64,000 nucleotides of DNA from Paramesorhizobium endophyticum (GTDB lineage: Bacteria; Pseudomonadota; Alphaproteobacteria; Rhizobiales; Rhizobiaceae), in the NCBI RefSeq assembly GCF_014640615.1, contig NZ_BMHH01000009.1:62001-126000 (forward strand), written 5' to 3'. This document shows, piece after piece, positions 52,952-62,488 of this stretch. The position numbers and the translations under genes are program-made. The notes beneath the pieces are model-generated. The model was not told the origin of the DNA, ran no database searches, and saw only the letters and a list, made by a program, of their open reading frames with translations. Within the stretch, counting starts at the first letter, position 1. The number at the start of each line of letters is the position of its first letter.

Positions 52952-53824
52952 ATGAAACGCATCAAGCGCATTTTCATAGCTGCCTTATCCAGTCCCGTTC
53001 TGGTCATCCCGGCACTTGCCGCGGATCTGGGCCCCGCTCCCGTGGAGGCTCCGATTGCAGCCGGGCCGGTCGCAGCCGCTTCTGGCTGGTACCTGCGCGG
53101 CGATGTCGGGCACAGTTTCGACGCCAAGGGTGACGGGCGATATGGCGTTTGGGACGAGGCCAGCCATAGCAAGACCGAGTTCGACTATGACGAGATAAAA
53201 CTGCGCGGTAACACGGATTTCGGCATCGGTGTCGGCTATCGCTTCAACCAGTATCTGCGCGCGGATGCGACGCTTGCCTACTGGAAGCGGGATGTGTTCG
53301 GCTCGAGCGAGGCGTTCGGCGGTGCGGTCTCCTTCGACGACACCTCGAAAGTCACCGCCTGGGAGATGATGGCGAATGCCTATGTCGATCTCATCACCTG
53401 GGGCAAGGTCACGCCCTATATCGGCGGCGGTGTGGGCTTCACGCGCCTCAAATACGGCACGATGAAGAACCGGTCCTGGTGCCATGATCCTTCCGTCTGC
53501 GGTGACAGCTATTGGGCCGACCATGGCGGTTTTTCTTCGACGCGCTTCACCTGGGCGCTGATGGCCGGCATGACGGTCGATATCACCTCCAGGACCAAGC
53601 TCGATTTCGGCTACCGCTACTCGCACATCAAGGGCGGCAAGGCTTTCGGATGGGATGCGTCCGACATCGCCGCGGGCGCGACCGGCGTGCAGGGCTACGA
53701 CAAGGGCTTCGACGTGCATCAGGTTCGTGTCGGCCTGCGCTACGAGTTCGGCGGCCCGGAGGCAGCTTATCAGCCTGAGCCGCTTCCGACCTATAGCGAG
53801 CCGGCACCGGTTTATAAGAACTGA
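52952..53824 (+). CDS. Outer-membrane beta-barrel protein, paralogue of the preceding gene
   Basis: A 290-residue outer-membrane protein with signal peptide (FIAALSSPVLVIPALAADLG). It shares the architecture of the preceding gene: Pro/Ala-rich linker (PAPVEAPIAAGPVAAASG), barrel start WYLRGDVGHSFDAKG, strands KLDFGYRYSHIKGGKAFGWD, and the end VRVGLRYEFGGPEAAYQPEP with a PLP/PAP tail. Two extracellular-type loop cysteines appear in SWCHDPSVCGDSYW. It has its own CtrA-type box and is separated from the first by a terminator, so the two are independently transcribed. Confidence 0.87.
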   Translation: MKRIKRIFIAALSSPVLVIPALAADLGPAPVEAPIAAGPVAAASGWYLRGDVGHSFDAKGDGRYGVWDEASHSKTEFDYDEIKLRGNTDFGIGVGYRFNQYLRADATLAYWKRDVFGSSEAFGGAVSFDDTSKVTAWEMMANAYVDLITWGKVTPYIGGGVGFTRLKYGTMKNRSWCHDPSVCGDSYWADHGGFSSTRFTWALMAGMTVDITSRTKLDFGYRYSHIKGGKAFGWDASDIAAGATGVQGYDKGFDVHQVRVGLRYEFGGPEAAYQPEPLPTYSEPAPVYKN

Positions 53825-53891
53825 GTCGCGGAGTCTCACCTCTGGTGGTCGCTTGAAAATTCCAGGGGAGTGAAGTATATATTCGAAGTAG

Positions 53892-53917
53892 CCTGACAGG
53901 GCCGAAGCCCTGCCAGG
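53892..53917 (+). terminator. Hairpin after the second Omp gene
   Basis: CCTGACAGGGC, CGAA loop, GCCCTGCCAGG, with one internal mismatch, then GTTTACCTT. It lies 67 bp past the stop. Confidence 0.65.
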
Positions 53918-53940
53918 CGTTTACCTTACTTTACGAATTG

Positions 53941-53977
53941 GACCCGCACAGCGACTTGCCAGGTCGTGCGGGTCTTT
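53941..53977 (+). terminator. Second hairpin after the second Omp gene
   Basis: GACCCGCAC ... GTGCGGGTCTTT, a 9-bp stem with an inner CGAC/GTCG helix. Together with 53892-53917 it forms a double terminator or the end of a short RNA. The remaining 250 bp to the serC leader show no gene. Confidence 0.7.
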
Positions 53978-54238
53978 CGTATTGTAAGGGTGATATAAAG
54001 TGGCGGCGTAAACCAATACCACATCGTATCGACTCCTCTCGCAGGCAAGGCTGTGTCCTGCCTCAGTCCGGACGCCTATTCGCCGGATTGCGCGCCCTGA
54101 TTTCAGTCACTACGCGCTGCTGCTTCTGTCTGCGATAAGTCGAATTAAACTTTAACCATCGGTAGAAATCAATCGGCGTTTCACCTGTGCGAAAGCTGTC
54201 GCGGCCGAACAAATTTCTTGACTGCATGCGACGTTTCT

Positions 54239-54304
54239 CATACCTCCATCAGCGGGCCACTTCTCCCCACCGAGAAGCGTGCTATCTGAGAGGATAGGAT
54301 AAAC
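54239..54304 (+). ncRNA. Candidate serC leader RNA element
   Basis: A structured RNA element has been described upstream of serC in alphaproteobacteria. Here TTGACT (54218-54223) is a plausible -35 box. The short leader forms a CTTCTC/GAGAAG hairpin (54260-54277). CCTCC near 54243 can pair with the serC ribosome site GAGAGGAT, giving two alternative folds. Assignment rests on position and these stems. Confidence 0.5.
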
Positions 54305-55480
54305 ATGACTGCTATCGCGAAGCCGGACCAGCGTCCGGCCAATCCTAATTTTTCATCTGGTCCCTGCGCAAAACGTCCCGGCTGGTCGCTGCAAGCACTC
54401 GCCGATGCGCCCCTTGGCCGTTCGCACCGCGCGAAAATCGGCAAGACCAAGCTGAAGGACGCCATCGACCTTACCCGCGAAGTTCTGCAGGTGCCCGCCG
54501 ATTATCGCATCGGGATCGTGCCTGCTTCCGATACCGGCGCCGTGGAAATGGCGCTCTGGTCGCTGCTCGGTGAGCGCGGCGTCGATATGGTCGCCTGGGA
54601 GAGCTTCGGCGCGGGCTGGGTGACTGACGTGGTCAAGCAGTTGAAGCTCGCCGATGCGCGCACTTTCGAAGCGCCCTATGGCGAGATCGTCGATTTCAAC
54701 AGGATCGATTTCGACCGCGATGTGGTCTTCACCTGGAACGGCACCACTTCGGGAGTCCGCGTGCCGAACGCGGATTTCATTCCCGCGGACCGCAAGGGTC
54801 TCACCATTTGCGACGCAACGTCTGCCGCTTTCGCGCAGCGCCTCGATTTCTCCAAGCTCGATGTCGTCACCTTCTCCTGGCAGAAAGTGCTGGGCGGGGA
54901 GGGCGCGCATGGCATCCTCATCCTGTCGCCCCGCGCCGTCGAGCGACTGGAAACCTACAAGCCCGCCTGGCCGCTGCCGAAGATCTTCCGCCTCACCAAG
55001 GGCGGCAAACTGATCGAGGGTATCTTCGTCGGCGAGACGATCAACACACCGTCCATGCTCTGCGTCGAGGATTATCTCGATGCGCTCAACTGGGCGAAGT
55101 CGATCGGCGGGCTCGATGCGCTGCTTGCCCGCGCGGACAAGAACTTTGCTGTTCTCGACGCATGGGTCGAGCGGACGCCTTGGATCGCCAATCTGGCGGT
55201 GAAGCCGGAAACGCGCTCCAACACCTCCGTCTGCCTCAGCATCGTCGATCCCGATGTGACCGCGCTCGATGCGGATGCGCAAGCCGCCTTCGCCAAGGGC
55301 ATCGTTTCGGCGCTCGACAAGGAAGGCGTCGCCTATGACATCGGCGCCTATCGCGACGCGCCTTCGGGCCTGCGCATCTGGGCCGGCGCGACGGTCGAGG
55401 CTTCCGACCTCGAAGCGCTCACCCAATGGCTCGACTGGGCCTTCGCCAATCAGAAGGCCGCGCTGAAACAAGCGGCCTGA
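54305..55480 (+). CDS. serC: Phosphoserine aminotransferase
   Basis: A 391-residue PLP enzyme making 3-phosphoserine from 3-phosphohydroxypyruvate, the second step of serine synthesis. The alphaproteobacterial/archaeal SerC type is clear from [20 protein letters not shown] and [20 protein letters not shown]. The PLP lysine lies in [20 protein letters not shown] (Lys194). The start at 54305 follows GAGAGGATAGGATAAAC. It is 72 bp upstream of serA; together they supply two of the three steps. A serB-type phosphatase is not in the window. Confidence 0.96.
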   Translation: MTAIAKPDQRPANPNFSSGPCAKRPGWSLQALADAPLGRSHRAKIGKTKLKDAIDLTREVLQVPADYRIGIVPASDTGAVEMALWSLLGERGVDMVAWESFGAGWVTDVVKQLKLADARTFEAPYGEIVDFNRIDFDRDVVFTWNGTTSGVRVPNADFIPADRKGLTICDATSAAFAQRLDFSKLDVVTFSWQKVLGGEGAHGILILSPRAVERLETYKPAWPLPKIFRLTKGGKLIEGIFVGETINTPSMLCVEDYLDALNWAKSIGGLDALLARADKNFAVLDAWVERTPWIANLAVKPETRSNTSVCLSIVDPDVTALDADAQAAFAKGIVSALDKEGVAYDIGAYRDAPSGLRIWAGATVEASDLEALTQWLDWAFANQKAALKQAA

Positions 55481-55552
55481 TTGCGCACTCCTTGAGCGGC
55501 TGCGTATGCAGCCGCCTCTTCCCATTTCCTATTTATATTGATGGAGGCCATC

Positions 55553-57154
55553 ATGGCGCCCCGCGTTCTCGTATCGGACAAACTCTCCACCACCGCCGTG
55601 CAAATCTTCAAAGACCGCGGCGTCGAGGTCGATTATTTGCCTGACCTCGGCAAGGATAAGGAAAAGCTGCTCGAAATCATCGATCAGTATGACGGCCTGG
55701 CCATCCGCTCGGCCACCAAGGTCACGGAAAAGCTCATCGCCGCGGCCAAGAATCTCAAGGTGATCGGCCGCGCCGGCATCGGCGTCGACAATGTCGATAT
55801 CCCGGCGGCGTCGCGTCGCGGCATCATCGTCATGAACACGCCGTTCGGCAATTCCATCACCACCGCCGAACACGCCATCGCGCTGATGTTCGCCGTGGCG
55901 CGCCAGTTGCCGGAGGCGGATGTATCGACCCGCGCCGGCAAGTGGGAGAAAAACCGCTTCATGGGCGTCGAGATCACCGGCAAGACGCTGGGCGTCATCG
56001 GCTGCGGCAATATCGGTTCGATCGTCGCGACACGCGGCGTCGGCCTCAAGATGCATGTCGTCGCCTTCGATCCGTTCCTCTCGGAAGCCCGCGCGCAGGA
56101 ACTGGGCGTGGAGAAGGTGGAGCTGGACGATCTCTTCGCCCGCGCCGATTTCATCACGCTCCACACGCCGCTCACCGACAAGACCCGCAACATCATCAAT
56201 GCGGATGCAATAAACAAGATGAAGAAGGGCGTGCGCATCATCAACTGCGCGCGCGGCGGACTGATCGTTGAGAAGGATCTGGTCGAGGGGCTGAAGTCCG
56301 GCAAGGTCGCCGGGGCTGGCATCGACGTGTTCGAGGTGGAGCCGGCGACGGAGAACGAGCTGTTCCATCTGCCGAATGTCGTCTGCACGCCGCATCTGGG
56401 CGCGTCGACCAGTGAAGCGCAGGAGAACGTCGCGTTGCAGGTGGCCGAGCAGATGTCGGACTATCTGATCAAAGGAGCCGTCTCCAACGCCATCAACATG
56501 CCCTCGATTACGGCGGAAGAAGCGCCAAGGCTGAAGCCCTTCGTCAAGCTTGCCGAAGTGCTGGGCGCGTTTGTCGGCCAGGTGACGGACGAGCCGATCC
56601 AGGAAGTAGAAGTGCTGTTCGACGGCATCACCGCGACGATGAACACGCGTGCGCTCGTCTCGGCGGCGCTGGCCGGGCTCATCCGCCCGCAGGTGGCCGA
56701 TGTCAATATGGTCTCGGCGCCTATCATGGTGAAGGAGCGTGGCATTATCGTCTCCGAGGTCAAGCGCGACAAGTCGGGCGTGTTCGACGGCTATATCAAG
56801 CTGACGGTCAAGACCACGCAGCGCACCCGCTCCATCGCCGGCACCTGCTTCTCCGACGGCAAGCCGCGCTTCATCCAGATCAAGGGCATCAATCTCGACG
56901 CCGAAGTCGGCCAGCACATGCTCTATACCACCAATGACGATACGCCGGGCATGATCGGCCTGCTCGGCACGGTGTGCGGCAAGCATGGCGTCAACATCGC
57001 CAATTTCTCGCTCGGCCGTGACCGTCCGGGCGGCGACGCCATCGCGCTGCTCTATCTGGACGAGCGCATTCCGGACCATGTGCTGGAAGACCTTCGCGCC
57101 AACACGGCGATCAACTCCGCCCGCCCGCTGGAGTTCAACGTGGGCGAGGCCTGA
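55553..57154 (+). CDS. serA: D-3-phosphoglycerate dehydrogenase
   Basis: A 533-residue NAD enzyme that starts serine synthesis. The long form is present: NAD domain with TLGVIGCGNIGSIVATRGVG, catalytic block MKKGVRIINCARGGLIVEKD and the His motif VVCTPHLGASTSEAQ. An ASB domain follows (residues about 315-455), then a C-terminal ACT domain (LYTTNDDTPGMIGLLGTVCG) that usually binds serine. The start at 55553 follows GGAGGCCATC. It is directly followed, after 1 bp, by a GNAT gene. Confidence 0.97.
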   Translation: MAPRVLVSDKLSTTAVQIFKDRGVEVDYLPDLGKDKEKLLEIIDQYDGLAIRSATKVTEKLIAAAKNLKVIGRAGIGVDNVDIPAASRRGIIVMNTPFGNSITTAEHAIALMFAVARQLPEADVSTRAGKWEKNRFMGVEITGKTLGVIGCGNIGSIVATRGVGLKMHVVAFDPFLSEARAQELGVEKVELDDLFARADFITLHTPLTDKTRNIINADAINKMKKGVRIINCARGGLIVEKDLVEGLKSGKVAGAGIDVFEVEPATENELFHLPNVVCTPHLGASTSEAQENVALQVAEQMSDYLIKGAVSNAINMPSITAEEAPRLKPFVKLAEVLGAFVGQVTDEPIQEVEVLFDGITATMNTRALVSAALAGLIRPQVADVNMVSAPIMVKERGIIVSEVKRDKSGVFDGYIKLTVKTTQRTRSIAGTCFSDGKPRFIQIKGINLDAEVGQHMLYTTNDDTPGMIGLLGTVCGKHGVNIANFSLGRDRPGGDAIALLYLDERIPDHVLEDLRANTAINSARPLEFNVGEA

Positions 57155-57155
57155 T

Positions 57156-57656
57156 ATGACGGATGGGCTGCAATGGCGTGCGATGCGCGGGGAGGATATT
57201 CCCGCCGTCAGCGCCATTGCGGCCGCCGTTCATACGGATTTCTTCGAGGACGATGCAGTCTTTGCCGAGCGGCTCGCGCTTTATCCCGCGGGCTGCTTCG
57301 TCCTTGAAAAGGCAGGGGGACTTGCCGGCTACGGCATCAGCCACCCCTGGGTCAAATACCGCATACCGGCGCTGAACACGCTGCTCGGGCGTTTGCCTGA
57401 TGATGCGGACATCTATTATCTTCACGACATCGCTCTTATGCCTGAAGCCCGCTCCGGCGGCTTTGCCTCCCGCGTCGTCCAGATGATGGCTCGACAGGCC
57501 GAGCGGGATGGTTTCGCTACCATGGCGCTCGTTGCGGTCAATGGGTCACCGGGCTACTGGCAGAAACAGGGCTTCGCCATTGCCGACGTGCCAGAGCTGA
57601 CGGCCAAGCTTCTCAGCTATTCCGTCGATGCGCGGTATATGGTGCGGGTGCATTGA
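57156..57656 (+). CDS. GNAT family acetyltransferase
   Basis: A 166-residue acetyltransferase-fold protein. The acetyl-CoA loop is visible as YYLHDIALMPEARSGGFASR followed by VVQMMARQAERDGFATMALV. The C-terminal part (NGSPGYWQKQGFAIADV) is typical of GNAT enzymes. The start lies 1 bp after the serA stop, so it is translated from the serCA mRNA. The acceptor is unknown; coupling to serA hints at amino acid metabolism. Confidence 0.88.
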   Translation: MTDGLQWRAMRGEDIPAVSAIAAAVHTDFFEDDAVFAERLALYPAGCFVLEKAGGLAGYGISHPWVKYRIPALNTLLGRLPDDADIYYLHDIALMPEARSGGFASRVVQMMARQAERDGFATMALVAVNGSPGYWQKQGFAIADVPELTAKLLSYSVDARYMVRVH

Positions 57657-57674
57657 TTAAAACGTTGGCGGGAC

Positions 57675-57828
57675 AGCGCCCCCCTCTGTCCTGCCGGACA
57701 TCTCCCCCGCGAGGGGGGAGATTACGCTCTCACTTCCGCTTTCGCCAATGATGTAGAATAAGCTCCGCCATCGATGGAAGCCAATCTCCCCCCTTGCGGG
57801 GGAGATGCCCGGCAGGGCAGAGGGGGGC
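57675..57828. repeat. Intergenic palindromic repeat, family A copy 5
   Basis: Arms GCGCCCCCCTCTGTCCTGCC and ATCTCCCCC in inverted order around about 65 bp. It fills half of the 305-bp gap between the GNAT gene and purA; the remainder shows only the purA leader. Confidence 0.85.
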
Positions 57829-57961
57829 GCCTCGCGATTCCGTAAAAACACGATTTGCTTTAAGAAAAGAAGGGTCGCGCTTTGCGGAATGAGCCTGTAT
57901 AGAAGCTCACGTTTGTCATTTCATGGCGGGCGGTTCTCCGCCCGGAGCGGAGAGTTTCTTT

Positions 57962-59251
57962 ATGGCCAATGTGGTTGTCGTCGGGTCGCAGTGGGGCGAC
58001 GAGGGCAAGGGTAAGATCGTCGACTGGCTGTCGGAGCGCGCCGATGTGATCGTGCGCTATCAGGGCGGCCACAATGCCGGCCATACGCTCGTCATCGACG
58101 GTGTCAGCTACAAGCTCTCGCTGCTGCCTTCCGGCCTCGTGCGCGGCAAGCTCAGCGTTATCGGCAATGGCGTGGTGGTCGATCCGCATCATTTCGTCGC
58201 CGAAGTGGCGAAGCTGCGCGCGCAGGGCGTCGAGATTTCGCCCGATGTGCTGCGCATCGCCGAAAACGCGCCGCTGATCCTGTCGCTGCACCGCGATCTC
58301 GATGCGATGCGCGAGGGTTCCAATTCCGGCCTCAAGATCGGCACGACCAAGCGGGGCATCGGCCCGGCCTATGAGGATAAGGTTGGCCGTCGCGCCATCC
58401 GCGTCATCGATCTTGCAGAGCCCGATACGCTGGAGCCGAAGGTCGAGCGCCTGCTTGCGCACCACAATGCGCTGCGGCGCGGCATGGGGCTGGAGGAAAT
58501 CGAGGTCGGTGCGATCATGCGCGAGCTCACCTCGGTCGCCGATGAGATCCTGCCCTATATCGATCAGGTCTGGCGCGTGCTTGATGAACGCCGCAAGGCG
58601 GGCGACCGCATCCTTTTCGAGGGTGCGCAGGGCGCGCTGCTCGACAACGACCATGGCACCTATCCGTTCGTGACGTCGTCCAACACCGTGGCCGGGCAGG
58701 CCGCCGCCGGCTCGGGCCTTGGGCCCACGGCAATCGGCTATGTGCTGGGCATCACCAAGGCGTACACGACGCGCGTGGGCGAGGGGCCTTTTCCGACCGA
58801 GCTTCATGACGAAATCGGCAATTTCCTCGGCACCCGCGGCCATGAGTTCGGCGTGGTGACGGGGCGCAAGCGCCGCTGCGGCTGGTTCGATGCGGTCATC
58901 GTGCGCCAGACCGTGCGCACTTCCGGCATCAACGGCATCGCGCTCACCAAGCTCGACGTGCTTGACGGGCTCGAAGAGATCAAGATCTGCGTCGCCTATG
59001 AACTTGACGGCAAGCGGATTGATTATCTGCCCGCCTCCATGGGCGCGCAGGCGCGCGTCAAGCCGATCTATGAGACGCTGTCCGGCTGGTCAGAGACGAC
59101 AGCGGGTGCGCGTTCGTGGAACGAGCTTCCGGCGCAGGCGGTCAAATATGTCCGCTATATCGAGGAACTGATCGGCGCGCCGGTGGCAATGCTCTCGACG
59201 AGTCCCGAGCGGGAGGATACCATATTGGTGACGGATCCCTTCCAGGATTGA
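57962..59251 (+). CDS. purA: Adenylosuccinate synthetase
   Basis: A 429-residue cytosolic GTP-dependent enzyme that converts IMP and aspartate to adenylosuccinate. The N-terminal P-loop is [20 protein letters not shown], with the IMP-binding [17 protein letters not shown] next. Also clear are [20 protein letters not shown] and [15 protein letters not shown]. The conserved N-terminus fixes the start at 57962; the frame is open to 57923. A 12-bp dyad follows the stop. Confidence 0.98.
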   Translation: MANVVVVGSQWGDEGKGKIVDWLSERADVIVRYQGGHNAGHTLVIDGVSYKLSLLPSGLVRGKLSVIGNGVVVDPHHFVAEVAKLRAQGVEISPDVLRIAENAPLILSLHRDLDAMREGSNSGLKIGTTKRGIGPAYEDKVGRRAIRVIDLAEPDTLEPKVERLLAHHNALRRGMGLEEIEVGAIMRELTSVADEILPYIDQVWRVLDERRKAGDRILFEGAQGALLDNDHGTYPFVTSSNTVAGQAAAGSGLGPTAIGYVLGITKAYTTRVGEGPFPTELHDEIGNFLGTRGHEFGVVTGRKRRCGWFDAVIVRQTVRTSGINGIALTKLDVLDGLEEIKICVAYELDGKRIDYLPASMGAQARVKPIYETLSGWSETTAGARSWNELPAQAVKYVRYIEELIGAPVAMLSTSPEREDTILVTDPFQD

Positions 59252-59268
59252 GTGTCCCAAAGTTATTC

Positions 59269-59309
59269 CCATCAAAAGCATAATCTCGACGCGATTTTGC
59301 TTTTGATGG
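59269..59309 (+). terminator. Hairpin after purA
   Basis: CCATCAAAAGCA and its exact complement TGCTTTTGATGG with a 17-nt loop, then TTTATTG. It is 18 bp past the stop. It is AT-rich, so a weak terminator; an operator for the next gene is an alternative. Confidence 0.55.
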
Positions 59310-59367
59310 TTTATTGTGATTATTAGGGTGATGGTAGTAAAACCTCACAGAGCATGAGCATCACGGC

Positions 59368-60960
59368 ATGGCGGACTTTGCAGCGGTACTGAAGAAGACG
59401 ATCGACGCGCAGGCGAACCCGACGCCCGAGTTGCGGCAGCGCGTCTACGACAAGGCCCGCGCGACGATTGAACAGAAGCTCGCCGCCGCCAATGCGCCGG
59501 CCGCCGTCGCCGCCAAGCAGCGCAAGGCGCTGGAAGACGCCATCGCTGAAATCGAGGCGGAGTATGCGCATGCTCCGCAAGCAGCTGCCGCAAGCCGGCA
59601 GCAACCTGCGAGAGCGCCCGAGCCCAAGCCTGCGCCACGGCCCGTCGCGCCACCGGCGCCCGCCGTGCCGCCGAAAGCCGCGCCAAGGCCGTCTGCGCCC
59701 GCACCGAGGCCCGCGCGTGTGGAACCCCGTGTCGAGCCGGCCATGCCGGACCCGGAACCGCGCGCGGCGCGACGCGCTCCGGCCAGGGCGCCGGAGCCGG
59801 GTCCCGATCCGCTCGATGATTTCCTGAAGGGCGCCCAGCCACGCACTGCTGCACCCGCCCAAGCGGCACCGGACTTTACCCAGTCCCGGACGTCCGGCGG
59901 ACGCAAGAAGCCTTCCCGCAGGGCCGAGTTGGAACTGGACGAGGAAGAGCGGGACGAATGGCGGCAGGATGGCGAGGAGGAAGGAAACTTCGCGCGCGAC
60001 GAGGACTATGGTGGCGAACGCCGGCGTGGCGTGGGCAAGGGGCTGGTGTTCGGCCTTGTCGCGCTGCTGCTGCTCGGCGGCGCGGGCTATGCCGCCTGGA
60101 GCAACCAGGACCAGTTGCAGACCTATCTGGCCAACCTGATGGCGCAGTTCGAGGGCGAGAAGGACGCTGCGGTACAGCCTGCCGCGACGACACCACCTGC
60201 TCAGAAGCCCACCCCGGCGGCGACCAATGCTGCGCCCAGCAATAACCAGCCGCAAGCCCCGAAGCTGACACAGCGGCTCTTGCCTGACGGTACGGAGATC
60301 GATCCGGGTCCCGCCGGAGATACGCCCGGCGTGGGTGAGGGAACCTCCGTCGCCGAAGCGAGCGGCCAGGCTGCGCAGCCGTCTGCCGAGCAGGCGCCCC
60401 AAGCGGCCATTCCGGTCGGGCAGCAGGCCTTTTTCTATGAAGAGCGTAGCGGCCAGGAGGCGGGGTCGGCGAAGAAGGGTTCGGTGGTCTGGTCGGAAGT
60501 GCAGGATTCTCCTGGTGATGGCGAGCCGGCGGAACCGGCGATCCGCGCGGATGTCACCATCCCCGAGAACAATATCAAATTGCGCCTGACCATCCGCCGC
60601 AATACCGACAAATCGCTGCCCGCGAGCCATTTGATCGAGATGATCTTCTCCGTGCCGCAGGATTTTCCTGGCGGGGCGATCGATAATGTGCAGCGCGTGA
60701 CCTTCAAGGACACGGAGCAATCGGCGGGCAGCCCGCTGATCGCCATTCCGAACAAGATCGCGGACAATCTCTTCATCGTGGCGCTGAATGACGCGCGCAC
60801 GGCGATCGACACCAACATGACGCTCATGCGCCGCCAGCAGTGGATCGATATTCCGATCACCTACCGCACGGGCCGCCGCGCGCTGATCACGGTGGAGAAG
60901 GGCGTGCCTGGTGAGAAGGTGTTCAACGACGTGCTGAAGGCTTGGGGTGTTGGCGGGTAG
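59368..60960 (+). CDS. Conserved membrane protein of unknown function
   Basis: A 530-residue protein with an unusual layout. Residues 1-65 form a helical cytosolic domain (ADFAAVLKKTIDAQANPTPE, ARATIEQKLAAANAPAAVAA). Residues 70-165 are Pro/Ala/Arg-rich and disordered. A charged stretch leads to one membrane helix (KGLVFGLVALLLLGGAGYAA, near residue 225-245). A second Pro/Ala-rich linker is followed by a folded periplasmic domain from about 380 (IRADVTIPENNIKLRLTIRR ... QWIDIPITYRTGRRALITVE). It resembles proteins conserved near purA/rpoH in rhizobia; I know no function. The layout suggests a trans-envelope sensor or anchor. Confidence 0.8.
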   Translation: MADFAAVLKKTIDAQANPTPELRQRVYDKARATIEQKLAAANAPAAVAAKQRKALEDAIAEIEAEYAHAPQAAAASRQQPARAPEPKPAPRPVAPPAPAVPPKAAPRPSAPAPRPARVEPRVEPAMPDPEPRAARRAPARAPEPGPDPLDDFLKGAQPRTAAPAQAAPDFTQSRTSGGRKKPSRRAELELDEEERDEWRQDGEEEGNFARDEDYGGERRRGVGKGLVFGLVALLLLGGAGYAAWSNQDQLQTYLANLMAQFEGEKDAAVQPAATTPPAQKPTPAATNAAPSNNQPQAPKLTQRLLPDGTEIDPGPAGDTPGVGEGTSVAEASGQAAQPSAEQAPQAAIPVGQQAFFYEERSGQEAGSAKKGSVVWSEVQDSPGDGEPAEPAIRADVTIPENNIKLRLTIRRNTDKSLPASHLIEMIFSVPQDFPGGAIDNVQRVTFKDTEQSAGSPLIAIPNKIADNLFIVALNDARTAIDTNMTLMRRQQWIDIPITYRTGRRALITVEKGVPGEKVFNDVLKAWGVGG

Positions 60961-61047
60961 GGGCGTATTGCGCGCCTTACGCGCCATCGAGGCGGCTTAC
61001 CAGGGCTAATGGTAGGTAGATTTCTGTCGGTGCGACTGCATAGGCGA

Positions 61048-61206
61048 TCCCTTCACCGTCGCCCTTCGAGGCTCGCTACGCGAGCACCTCAGGATGAGGG
61101 TGAAGGGCGTTGGCGTTTCAGGGTGAGCGTGAGCAGCAGCGCTTGAGTAGCCCTCATGGTGAGGTGCGAATGGAGCGCAGCGGAATGAGCCTCGAACCAC
61201 GAGGGC
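61048..61206. repeat. Intergenic palindromic repeat, family D copy 3
   Basis: Contains CCCTTCACCGTCGCCCTTCG, GCGAGCACCTCAGGATGAGG and GAGGTGCGAATGGAGCGCAG-type blocks. It fills the 374-bp gap between convergent genes; no gene is seen there. Confidence 0.8.
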
Positions 61207-61282
61207 GCTTGGCGCTGTTTCATCAAAACAAGAGTTGCTGTAATTCTCTTTCAACGATGGCGTACGAGATGGCGCCGCACAC

Positions 61283-61312
61283 AAAAAAGCCCCGCCGAAA
61301 CCGGCGGAGCTC
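61283..61312 (-). terminator. Rho-independent terminator of rpoH
   Basis: Minus strand: AGCTCCGCCG, GTTT loop, CGGCGGGGCTTTTTT, one mismatch. It lies 23 bp past the rpoH stop. Confidence 0.85.
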
Positions 61313-61334
61313 TTGAAAAATCAACCGAAAACGA

Positions 61335-62237
61335 TCACGCCCCGGCTTGCGCCAATGCCTTCTGCTGGCTGATGGCTGCGGCTTTTACCGAATCCTGCAC
61401 CTTCTCGAAGGCGCGCACTTCGATCTGGCGCACGCGCTCGCGGCTGATGCCGAACTCGGCGGAAAGATCCTCCAGCGTCACCGGGTCATCAGCCAGGCGG
61501 CGCGCCTCGAAGATGCGGCGTTCGCGGTCGTTGAGCGAAGCCATGGCACCTGTCAGCATGGAGCGGCGGTTTTCCAGCTCGTCCTGCTCGATCAGGATCT
61601 GCTCCTGGCTGGAGCTGTCATCGACGAGCCAGTCCTGCCATTCGCCCGATTCGCCCTCCGTTGCGCGGATCGGCGCGTTGAGCGAGGCATCGCCGGATAG
61701 ACGCCGGTTCATCGAGATCACCTCTTCCTCGCTGACATTCAGCCGGGTGGCGATTTCGCTGACCTGTTCGGGGTTGAGATCGCCCTCGTCCAGCGCCTGA
61801 ATCTTGCTCTTCACCTTGCGCAGGTTGAAGAACAGGCGCTTCTGGTTGGCGGTGGTGCCCATTTTGACGAGGCTCCACGAGCGCAGGATATATTCCTGGA
61901 TCGAGGCCTTGATCCACCACATGGCATAGGTTGCCAAGCGGAAGCCGCGCTCCGGCTCGAAGCGCTTGACCGCCTGCATCAGGCCGACATTGCCCTCGGA
62001 AATGACTTCGCCGATGGGCAGGCCGTAGCCGCGGTAGCCCATGGCGATCTTCGCCACCAGGCGCAGATGGCTCGTCACAAGCTTGTGGGCGGCCTGCGGG
62101 TCGCCATGTTCTAGATATCGCTTGGCCAGCATGTATTCTTCCTGCGGCTCAAGCATGGGAAAACGCCTGATTTCCTCCAGATAGCGCGTAAGACCACCAT
62201 CGCCGGAAACAAGGCTTGGAAGACTGGTCTGGGCCAT
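61335..62237 (-). CDS. rpoH: RNA polymerase heat-shock sigma factor (sigma-32)
   Basis: A 300-residue sigma-70-family factor for heat-shock genes. Region 2 is RYLEHGDPQAAHKLVTSHLR through GFRLATYAMWWIKASIQEYI. The RpoH box is visible around QKRLFFNLRKVKSKIQAL. Region 4 has the HTH VTLEDLSAEFGISRERVRQI. The start at 62237 follows AAGAGGAGGGTGCTAT. A longer frame to 62357 reads into the leader. Rhizobia often carry more than one rpoH; only one is seen here. It is divergent in function but same-strand with rluD, 251 bp away. Confidence 0.96.
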   Translation of the reverse strand: MAQTSLPSLVSGDGGLTRYLEEIRRFPMLEPQEEYMLAKRYLEHGDPQAAHKLVTSHLRLVAKIAMGYRGYGLPIGEVISEGNVGLMQAVKRFEPERGFRLATYAMWWIKASIQEYILRSWSLVKMGTTANQKRLFFNLRKVKSKIQALDEGDLNPEQVSEIATRLNVSEEEVISMNRRLSGDASLNAPIRATEGESGEWQDWLVDDSSSQEQILIEQDELENRRSMLTGAMASLNDRERRIFEARRLADDPVTLEDLSAEFGISRERVRQIEVRAFEKVQDSVKAAAISQQKALAQAGA

Positions 62238-62386
62238 ATAGCACCCTCCTCTTTGGAACAGCGGGCCCCCCACCATGGGCAGACCCGATACGCCCCGCTT
62301 GCCCTTCGCAACGCGGGGCATAACGACACCATATAACCACCATTTTGGCGAAAACACGATGCCTTAAGATAGGAAACAATCCGTCA

Positions 62387-62439
62387 CACTTAAGTGAACG
62401 GAAATATCATGTCAGAGGTTTCACTTTTTTCGCGAAAAA
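62387..62439. promoter_or_regulatory. Dyads in the rpoH upstream region
   Basis: CACTTAAGTG (62387-62396) and TTTTTCGCGAAAAA (62426-62439) are perfect palindromes in the 251-bp rpoH leader. The minus strand also offers CTTAAG-N16-CTATCT as a possible promoter. Factors are not assigned. Confidence 0.35.
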
Positions 62440-62488
62440 GAAATTCAAATCCGAACAAGCAACATAAAGATGAAAGCCTTATACACCG

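Noticed and set aside
54153-54166. CtrA box upstream of serC
   Set aside because: The two TTAA motifs here are only 3 nt apart (TTAAACTTTAA), not 7.
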